In this document: positions 1-7,700 of the stretch, one piece after another
Layout of the letters: every line of letters starts with the position of its first letter
How positions within the stretch are numbered: the first letter of the stretch is position 1
From: an uncultured Eubacteriales bacterium
GTDB lineage: Bacteria; Bacillota; Clostridia; Oscillospirales; Acutalibacteraceae
Reading direction: 5' to 3'
DNA: 18,045 nt
Assembly (NCBI GenBank): GCA_900317795.1
Contig: ONIF01000010.1
Location: forward strand, 1 to 18,045
The notes under the pieces: generated by a model
Told to the model about the DNA's origin: nothing
What the model saw: the letters and a program-made list of their open reading frames with translations, nothing else
The model's database searches: none
Program-made: the position numbers and the translations under genes

Positions 1-37
1 AAAAGAAGAAAAAAAAGTAAAATAGCAACTATTTTAC
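1..37 (-). terminator. Intrinsic terminator closing the leftward operon
   Basis: Read on the minus strand, a perfect 9-bp stem (GTAAAATAG, positions 37-29, pairing with 25-17) closes a 3-nt loop and is followed by a run of T with two C interruptions (16-1). This is a classic rho-independent terminator, although the stem is AT-rich. The 5' arm includes the last codons and the TAG stop of the TIR-Sel1-DUF1848 gene, so the terminator overlaps the coding end. It probably came with the DUF1848-like 3' segment. Confidence 0.8.
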
Positions 38-535
38 CCTTTCCTTAACAATATCATCACTTGATAATTCTCCAATTAATAAGCTACTATTAGGATTATG
101 CTTAAAAAAATTATCATTAACAATTCCCTCATCAAAATTAGCATAACAATACTTACAAAAGTTTTTACAGCTGTTATATTCACCTATATCTACCATAGAT
201 ACACAATTACACTTGCCACTTCCTTTTCTTACTTTCCATAGCGTATACTTCTTACCAGTTAGCTTGTAAGCCAGTTCTTTAGATAAACAGTCTCCCTTAA
301 TAAAACCATAATTAGTTAAGTCATTTTCTTCAAAACACGTTTGAACAGTCATATTATGCTCACTTGCACTCTTACTAAAAGACATACCTATTTCTTTATA
401 ATCATTATCGGTAAACTCTTTAAATTTGAGCACATAATAATTTCTTTTTACATTTTTATAAACATCAATAAAAGATACAATTATTTTACTAACATATCCA
501 TCTAATAACCTACATAAATGAGCAAATGCTTTTTT
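29..535 (-). other. Fused 3' end of a DUF1848-like gene (recombination junction near 520-545)
   Basis: The segment encoding residues about 515-682 of the upstream TIR-Sel1 reading frame matches the expected C-terminal half of DUF1848 proteins, including the CX3CX2C cysteines. By hand count, positions 421-540 are 24/120 GC (20%) and 541-660 are 49/120 (41%), a sharp break at the same place as the domain change. The simplest reading is that the end of the island recombined in frame into a resident or transferred DUF1848 gene and took over its stop codon and terminator. The N-terminal half of DUF1848 is absent from the window. Confidence 0.6.
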
Positions 536-2077
536 ATAGAATATGATTGCCTTTTCCATATCAACATTGCAGCCTCGTCCAAGAAAATACATATTTCCTA
601 ATACGAATTCGCTGGATGAATCTCCTGTTTCGGCAGCCAGTTTTGCCCATTCAAATGCCTTTTGAAAATTTTGACATTCTTTTTCCTGATACACCAATGC
701 CAGTTCCGCCATACATAAAACGTGTCCTTTTTGTGCTGCCCTTTCAAAGTATCTAATCGCTTCCGGAATATTTCGTTCTCCGCCCAGTCCGTATTTACAC
801 ATCCATGCATAATCGTACTGAGCTCCCCTGTGTCCTTGTGACGCTGCCTGAAAATAATAATTTCTTGCCATTTTTAAATTTTGACGAAATCCGAACTGTC
901 CCCGAAAATGCATTAAGCCCAATGCATGAGTTGCATCAAGATGTCCACCGTTTGATGCACTGATAAAATAATGTTCTGCACGAAAAACGTCAGGGCAGGG
1001 CGGATTGCAATGAAGTCCATATAAATAAATATTCCCCAGCTTGTATTCAATATCCGGGTACGGATCTTCAATGCTTTCTAAAATATCAACGGCTTCCCTG
1101 TAAAGTCCATATCGCATATAAAATTTTGCCATATTATTTTTGGCATTATTGGAGCAATTCTTGTGTTCTGCGTAATATTCAAGGATTTTTTGATAATCAA
1201 ATTTCTGACCGATCCCATCTGTCAGCATGAACTGTTCTTTTTCAAAAGATGCGGAAAATGAGTAATCGGACATTTCTGCTTCGTTCCCGGCATCAGCTAA
1301 CATGGAAATGGTCTTTTTAAATGACTGTTCATAACCGGTCACCGAACCACTGTAATACATATTAGCAAGCAGTATCTTTGCACACAAACGACTTTCGGAC
1401 AGATTGGGTTGACCATCGGCTGTGTCTGCATTTATGATATTCAACAGCCATTTGGATGCTTCCGTATAATTGGCTCCACAAAAACCATCCTCATGAGAAA
1501 TCAAACCGTACAGATATTGGCAGGCTAACTTCAACATAGATTCAATATCACCCGATCCGGCTTTTTGCTTTGTAGTGATAAAATCTGTATGTATGTCATA
1601 ATTTTTATTTGAAAATGATATATCTTTTAATTCATCTGTTGAAGGTTCGGCCTTGAGCATTTTTATCAAACGGGTAAATGGAGAAATAAGGTATTGCTCG
1701 CTGAACGCAAGGATTTCTAAATCGCAGATAAATTGCAATTTTTCAGGCATTTCTGATTTTAAAGGCATTGACGTTTTTTCTGTAAGGATAGGCAATATAT
1801 TTTTGTTATTCTTTTTGGCATACAGCAACTCTTCTCTTACCCAATCAATAGCATTGTTCTGCTTAAGTTGATGGATACAGCCTTTTGATAAGATTAATAT
1901 CAAGTCACTGCATGAGTCTATTGCTTGCTTTAATCTTAACGGAAATTCTCCGGCAATTTTTTCGTGTGAATTAAAATAAACCGAATAACCCGCTTTATCC
2001 AAATCCTCTTTCAATCTTGCTGCAAAATTATTTCCTTCTCCATCGTTTCTATATGAAATAAAAATATCTTTTTTCAT
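29..2077 (-). CDS. TIR domain-Sel1 repeat protein with a DUF1848-like C-terminal segment
   Basis: This is a 682-aa three-part protein. Residues 1-140 form a TIR domain: KDIFISYR start, then DWVREEL at 78-84, where E83 sits at the place of the catalytic Glu of NADase TIRs such as SARM1. Residues about 170-515 carry Sel1-like repeats, seen as recurring A..LG.MY..G and A..YF..AA..G patterns. Residues about 518-682 resemble the C-terminal half of DUF1848 proteins: SFIDVYKNVKRN, TCFEE, C623/C625, DIGEY, and a CX3CX2C cluster at C637, C641 and C644 followed by YAN. The likely role is NAD+-consuming effector or signalling, with Sel1 repeats for protein contacts. The gene is last in the operon, 20 nt after the TIR-STAND gene, with GAGG 7 nt before the ATG. 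The DUF1848 part lacks its N-terminal half and lies in much more AT-rich DNA, so it is probably an acquired tail that may not function. The TIR and Sel1 calls are firm; the NADase activity is inferred. Confidence 0.85.
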   Translation of the reverse strand: MKKDIFISYRNDGEGNNFAARLKEDLDKAGYSVYFNSHEKIAGEFPLRLKQAIDSCSDLILILSKGCIHQLKQNNAIDWVREELLYAKKNNKNILPILTEKTSMPLKSEMPEKLQFICDLEILAFSEQYLISPFTRLIKMLKAEPSTDELKDISFSNKNYDIHTDFITTKQKAGSGDIESMLKLACQYLYGLISHEDGFCGANYTEASKWLLNIINADTADGQPNLSESRLCAKILLANMYYSGSVTGYEQSFKKTISMLADAGNEAEMSDYSFSASFEKEQFMLTDGIGQKFDYQKILEYYAEHKNCSNNAKNNMAKFYMRYGLYREAVDILESIEDPYPDIEYKLGNIYLYGLHCNPPCPDVFRAEHYFISASNGGHLDATHALGLMHFRGQFGFRQNLKMARNYYFQAASQGHRGAQYDYAWMCKYGLGGERNIPEAIRYFERAAQKGHVLCMAELALVYQEKECQNFQKAFEWAKLAAETGDSSSEFVLGNMYFLGRGCNVDMEKAIIFYKKAFAHLCRLLDGYVSKIIVSFIDVYKNVKRNYYVLKFKEFTDNDYKEIGMSFSKSASEHNMTVQTCFEENDLTNYGFIKGDCLSKELAYKLTGKKYTLWKVRKGSGKCNCVSMVDIGEYNSCKNFCKYCYANFDEGIVNDNFFKHNPNSSLLIGELSSDDIVKERVK

Positions 2078-2097
2078 AAATTTACCTCAAATTTTAA

Positions 2098-4464
2098 TCA
2101 AAGTATATCGGGTTCCCAAAACTGTCCCGCCTTCAGTTGGGCAAGTTCATTTTCAGCCTGTGCCGCATACACCGAAAATCCCAATTTTTCATATATCAGT
2201 TTTGCACGTTCCAGACTTTCTACCGCACCCTGTACATCACGGGCAAATATCCGTATCTTTGACTGATAATGATATGTCTTGGCAATATCCACATTTTCTT
2301 TTCCTATAATCGGTATCAGAATTTCAAGCGTTTTTTCAAGACATTTTTCGGCTTCTGCATAGTTTCCTTTACGTGCCAGAAGAAAACTTTTACTCCATAA
2401 GCTGAAACTTACCCCGTAATAACAGCCACACTGTTCAAAATGCAGGATACTTTCCCCGATCATTTGCTCGGCTTCTTCATACCTTTTTAATTGGATAAGG
2501 CTTTGTGTCAGGTGAAATTCCGCCCAGCCCATACTTTCTTCGGGCGTAAATTTATAAATAGTACGTGACAATTCACGAAGAAAGCCGTAATCTTTGTAGG
2601 CACCTTCATAATCTCCGCAATGATTCTGTGCTTCTGCCGTATGACCTATGATATTCCGATAGAGATACGCTTCAAAACGGCTGCATTGGTGTATATCTAT
2701 ATTTTCTATTAACTTTTTGCCGGCTTTACCTACTTTCAGGGCTTCTTCATAATATCCTGATAGAGTCATTCCATGACATAATCTTACATATCCGAAAAGC
2801 CTTTGTTCCAGAGTTTTTCCTGAATTGATAAGCAATCGGCAGTCGTCAAACCCTTTCTGATATTGTGAAAGATAATACATTGCAAGTATTCTGATAATAA
2901 GAACGTCTAAGCGTTTAGGATGATTATTCGGCAGCCTTTCATAAATTGAATTGGATAATTCATTGAGCCTTATTCTTTTTTTGACAGGATACTGTACATT
3001 CCATTTGAATTCCTCATAATAGTTTTCAAGCATGGTACTGCATACTTCGGGATATTTCTGCAGTTCTTCAAGCATTATTTCCACAATCAGCGGATGAAGA
3101 TGTATCACATCTTTGCCATTGTCATGAATAATCCAACTCCTCGCTATAAGACTGTCAATTATTTCATAATTATCAAGTTCACACCATTCGTGAATTTTTT
3201 CGGTTTCTATGCCCGAATTCGGGAACAGAGATAAATTCATCAAAAGATGTTTTTCTTCATCGGTAAGTGTGGAAAGTCTGAAAATGGCTTTGATACGGTT
3301 TGTGAGCTGTTCGGAAACTTTCGTATTTTCAGACAGGCTGTTTTTCAGCATAGCAAGCATTCTTTCGGGACGGATACGGTTTTTCTGCATAGCCGAAGCA
3401 ATCAGCCTTACGGAAAGCGTATGCCCCTCAACGTATCCGATAATGCTTTCGATAAAATTCCTGTCTGTCGGGGTGATTTCTCTGGTATATTCCAAAAGAA
3501 ACATATCAAACAGTTCTTCTTCATTTTTGATGGCATCGATGGCAAGTTCATTTTTTCCTTCATGGTGAATGCGTGTCGTAAATATCACACTATAGGAGCC
3601 TGAAAGAAATCTGTCAAGATACGGATCGTTTTCCGTATCAAAGTTATCAATCACGACAAGCACACGTTTGTCTGCCATATTTTTGAGAATATCCATTTTT
3701 CTCAGTCCGTATTCGTCATCATTTTCATTTGGATAATCCGTCCTTGAAATACCCGAAATGAAAAAATGATTGTCATTTCCGAGTGAACACGCAAGATTAT
3801 CCGCATAGGGTATCCATACGACTTTACTGTAATCACTGGTATATTCCTTGAGATACATTTTGGCGATTTCGCTTTTTCCGATTCCTCCCATACCCACCAG
3901 AAATACTTTATTGATTCCCGATAACAAACGCTGACGGATTTCATTCAGTTCATCCTTGCGTCCCACAAATCTTGTATCGGGATAGGCAAGAGAACTTGTC
4001 AGGCTGTATCTGAAATTATCTTCTGTATTTTCACGGTTTTCCCGTGGTTTGTCATCCAATATGTGTATGCACCTGTCAACAAGCTCTCTTATTTTCAGAA
4101 ATTCGGGCGGTAATTTTCCGCCGTCCATAAAGTGCTTTCTTCCGATATAATAAAATAAATCATCGCTCAAATCGGTAATTTTTATATCTTCTATATTAAA
4201 CGGTATAATGTTTATATTTTTATTGTCACACGCTATATTGATTTCATTTAAACAGTGTTCCGATTTTATGGAATGACTGTTGAGTATCAGCAGGAATATC
4301 CGGCAGTTTCTTATTGCTTTGGTAATGCTCCCTGCATAGTTCCCTTCGACATTTCTCGGTGCATACCAGCATTTTATCCCTGCACTTTCCAAAGCAATGG
4401 CTATTTTATCGACCGCTTCACCTGCACTGTCCGTATGATAGCTGATAAATACATCTGCCGGCAT
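2098..4464 (-). CDS. TIR-NB-ARC-TPR STAND protein
   Basis: This is a 788-aa STAND-class NTPase. Residues 1-135 form a TIR domain (DVFISYH start; CLNEINIA with E74 at the usual catalytic Glu position). The NB-ARC core is at about 163-460: FVGRKDEL entry, Walker A GMGGIGKS at 191-198 (K197), Walker B RVLVVIDNFD at 267-276, sensor-like VIFTTR at 293-298, a GLPL-like GHTLSVRL at 347-354 and an MHD-like HLHPL at 455-459. The remainder, about 490-788, is helical with TPR character (repeats such as YEEAEQMI and YAEAEKCLEKTLEI). Known STAND proteins of this layout are ligand-gated switches: the repeats sense, the ATPase oligomerises, and the TIR degrades NAD+ or makes a nucleotide signal. The start lies 1 nt past the stop of the RyR gene, with AGGAG 7 nt before the ATG, so the two are translationally coupled. 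All key motifs look intact, so an active sensor-effector is likely. Its trigger is unknown. Confidence 0.88.
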   Translation of the reverse strand: MPADVFISYHTDSAGEAVDKIAIALESAGIKCWYAPRNVEGNYAGSITKAIRNCRIFLLILNSHSIKSEHCLNEINIACDNKNINIIPFNIEDIKITDLSDDLFYYIGRKHFMDGGKLPPEFLKIRELVDRCIHILDDKPRENRENTEDNFRYSLTSSLAYPDTRFVGRKDELNEIRQRLLSGINKVFLVGMGGIGKSEIAKMYLKEYTSDYSKVVWIPYADNLACSLGNDNHFFISGISRTDYPNENDDEYGLRKMDILKNMADKRVLVVIDNFDTENDPYLDRFLSGSYSVIFTTRIHHEGKNELAIDAIKNEEELFDMFLLEYTREITPTDRNFIESIIGYVEGHTLSVRLIASAMQKNRIRPERMLAMLKNSLSENTKVSEQLTNRIKAIFRLSTLTDEEKHLLMNLSLFPNSGIETEKIHEWCELDNYEIIDSLIARSWIIHDNGKDVIHLHPLIVEIMLEELQKYPEVCSTMLENYYEEFKWNVQYPVKKRIRLNELSNSIYERLPNNHPKRLDVLIIRILAMYYLSQYQKGFDDCRLLINSGKTLEQRLFGYVRLCHGMTLSGYYEEALKVGKAGKKLIENIDIHQCSRFEAYLYRNIIGHTAEAQNHCGDYEGAYKDYGFLRELSRTIYKFTPEESMGWAEFHLTQSLIQLKRYEEAEQMIGESILHFEQCGCYYGVSFSLWSKSFLLARKGNYAEAEKCLEKTLEILIPIIGKENVDIAKTYHYQSKIRIFARDVQGAVESLERAKLIYEKLGFSVYAAQAENELAQLKAGQFWEPDIL

Positions 4465-4465
4465 T

Positions 4466-4768
4466 TCAATTCTCCTGTTCTTTTTTCTCTATGGTATAGC
4501 CGAGTTTGACAATGAGTTTCAGCGTTTCAAATGCCGTGTTTCTGTCATATTCCTTTTCGCTTTCGGGAAGTTCGCCGTAGGGAACAAGAAAAGGCGTTGT
4601 TTTTTTCTCTGTATCTTTTACGGTGCCGTATGTCCAGCCCTCCGAAACTCTTCCGACAGCCCATACGTCATGCACATTTTCCGCTATTTTTTCCGTAAGG
4701 GCAATCAGTTCTTCGGGAAGTTCAACTTCTTTTGTATCAATCGGTTTTGGTCTATACATAATCATCAT
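4466..4768 (-). CDS. Stand-alone RyR domain protein
   Basis: This is a 100-aa protein consisting of little more than one RyR domain (the repeat first described in ryanodine receptors and common in bacteria). It shows the pattern RPKPIDT, LPEELIAL, ENVHDVWAVGR, EGWTYG, TPFLVPYGELPESEKEYDR and TLKLIVKLGY. In bacteria such domains occur beside TIR, nuclease and other conflict-system genes and are thought to bind a small ligand, perhaps a nucleotide; the ligand here is unknown. There are three candidate ATGs: 4768, 4765 and 4759. AAAAGGAG lies almost against the first and 10 nt before the third, so translation may really begin at 4759 (MYRPKP). The gene starts 7 nt after the kinase-nuclease gene and ends 1 nt before the TIR-STAND gene, so co-expression is near certain. 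It may act as a sensor or partner for the neighbouring TIR or RyR-containing proteins. Confidence 0.88.
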   Translation of the reverse strand: MMIMYRPKPIDTKEVELPEELIALTEKIAENVHDVWAVGRVSEGWTYGTVKDTEKKTTPFLVPYGELPESEKEYDRNTAFETLKLIVKLGYTIEKKEQEN

Positions 4769-4775
4769 TCTCCTT

Positions 4776-7700
4776 TTAATTGTTTTCCATATATTCCTTT
4801 AAAAGAATGCCTATATCGGCAAGGTCTCTCTGACCTTTGAATGTTTTGATTTGAAGCTGGTTGCCTCTCTCTATCTGAAGGGCATTGTTGCCGGGATAGC
4901 TCTGGCGGTATTCATTGTTGACGATCGCTGTTTTTACCCCTATGCCGAACTGATGAGCAATACTGTACAGCTTATGGTAATAATTCATATCCAGTTTTTC
5001 AACCGCCTTGCATTCCACGATAATACTTTTAAAGCCTTTTGTCAAAACAAGGTCTATTTCATTGGCAACTTTTCCGCCATACCAACTGAATTCATAATCC
5101 ATACGGATATCGTCAAAGTATCCCGTTTTGAGTGCCTCATAATAAACATAGATTTCCAATATGCGTCCGGCAGATGACATCAGCCTTTTCATTCTCGGTG
5201 CATAAAATGAAAAAGATGCAGTACTTTTGCCATCTTTGACGGAAAAAGAAAGATCTTTTATAATTCCGTTCTGTTCCAGACTGCTCAGAAGTTTTTTGGA
5301 ATAACTGCCGTTTTTATCATCTCCCGACGGGAGCACCAATTCGACCACAGACAAAGTATCGGGATATACTTCCACTTTATTTTTTTGAAGATTGAATTTG
5401 TCTTCAACAATTATTTTTTCACGGACAATATCCCACTGCCTAAAAATCGTATCCAGTGCCTGTCCGAACGATCGGCAGGCGAAAAGTTCGGCAATACCTT
5501 CATCCGATGTTGTCAGGCGAACTTTGGAGCGTGGATCGAGAACCCTGTATTTTATCAGTTCTTCCACTGCTTTCTGAGCGTTCATGATACTCGGACTGCT
5601 CAGATGATAAGTGAACTTTTCGATTTCTTCATTCAGTTCCACATTGAACTGAACGGATCTTTTTATCCTTACATCCATGAAATATCCGCTTAGGATATTG
5701 CAAAGGCGTGTCCAGTTGGCAACACCGTGCTGAAATTTCATATCAGGCGTTTCACCACTGTTAGTCAATTCTCCCGAATAGATTTTCCAGAGTTTTTTAT
5801 AATCATCCGCAAATTCCGGAAGTCCTTTCTGACGGTCAAGGGCATTCATAAGAGAAAACATATCATTGATTGTGATGCACGAATTATCATGTACATAGAA
5901 AAGATATTCGCAATTTCGGCTGACCGCGAATTTTTTGCTTTTGTACTCGAATTCGAAATACGGAATATCAGCCTGCAATATTTGATGTATAAACTCTGCA
6001 TTTCTGATATTGGATCTGAAAACGGCGGAACTCATGTCAAATAATGATATTTCATGTTCACGGCAGTATTCCGAAACATAATGTTCAGGTGCTTCCCTGC
6101 TGTACAATTCAACGGTTTTCAAAACGGTTTTGGAGGACTGCAGAGCCATTTTTTCTTTGAGGGCATTGAGTTGTTCTTCCGTCTTTTTTCCCACATCGTC
6201 AGCCTGCGGGCATAATACGGTAAAATGTACATCACAAAGCATATTTCTTTTTGACATATAGCCTATTATGGCATCAAGCTTTTTCGCCACTTCTTCGGGA
6301 ACGCTTTTTTCATCGCATTCATAGAAATAATGCAGTTCTCTCGGATAAAGCACTGTGGGACTTGCAACGTTTCCGAAACACACTTCATTTCTGTAATTGT
6401 CATATCTTCCGTCATTGAAAGCCATCGCAAGCGACTTGCAGAAACGGTGCGTGAGAATAAACGGGATATTCTCCACAAGGTCAATGTCAAAATTTTTGTA
6501 ATTCCTAAAAGAATACGCTTCAAGGAACGGAAAATAAAATTCATCAGTGATGTCCATATAGTATTCGACCTGTTTTTTTATGGCCTCATCTGTTATCTCT
6601 GCAAGCAGGCGGTCCTTGAAACGTTTATAATGCCTTACATAGCTCATTACCCCGTTGGAAATATTTTTCAGGCACAGTTCAAACTGATAGAAAGCATACT
6701 CGACGTCTTGACCGCAGTTCAAGATCAATCTTTTGATACTGTCAACACTCGGCGGAAGAGTGACTCCCTTGGAAACGACAATTCCCGTAAATTCCTGGTG
6801 GATTTCAATGGATATTCTGTCCAGTTCGTCAAGCTTCGAATCGATGGGATACTCATTCCATTTTTGCCTGTTATTTTTCCTGTATTCATCACTGTTCAGA
6901 GGAGTATCTTCCGTGCTGAATGCAATGCAGTGATGGATACGTTTTTCTTTGTCATAAACTTTTCCACGCAGACTGCTGCCGTTCACAAGTGCTCTCAGCA
7001 TACGGCTGTGATTTTTTCCGATGATTCCGCACCAGCCGTCCGTTACTTTTTCGAGAACCCATCTTTTGTGTTCTGTATTGACAAGACGGAAGAACAGCTT
7101 TTCGGCATTTTTGTCATTGTGTTTTTGTTTGATAATCAGTTCATTGAAAAGTCCTGCCATATCGTCTTCATTTTTGGCAAAATGACAACCTGCCTGTATA
7201 AAATCTTCCTCATTCTGCAATTCGCCTTTCATGATAATGCCTATACTGAAAAGCTTGTATTTTATCGAAAGCACAAATGATATGGATGAATGATAATTGT
7301 ATTTGTTTTTTATAAAATCCGTAAATTCATCTTTCAAATCCTTGCTGAGATGTCCACTCCATATCCTGTCGGTATTGAATGCCATTTCGTCAAGTTTCGG
7401 CGATATGGAAACAGCTGTCACATCTTCATAGACATACACGGGTATCATACCCGTTTTTTTCTCATTCACGGCTTTTGATTTGGTTTCACTGACATAGCAT
7501 ACGGGACGTTTGGTATTTTTCAGTACGGTATTGACCGCCTTAGCCGCCGCTTTACTGACAGATGTATTTTCGAGTGATACAAATACATAGTCGGGTATTG
7601 TTTTTATTATATCTTTGGCAAGAGTGATATTTTTTTCATCATCTCCCTTGATAAAGTCAAGCGGCGATTCTTCAAAAGTGATTTTTCCGTATACTCTGTC

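Noticed and set aside
6330..7280. Long open frame of 316 codons on the plus strand
   Set aside because: It lies antisense within the kinase-nuclease gene, has no ribosome binding site or recognisable domain, and its Phe/Ile/Val-rich composition is what the complement of an AT-rich coding frame gives.
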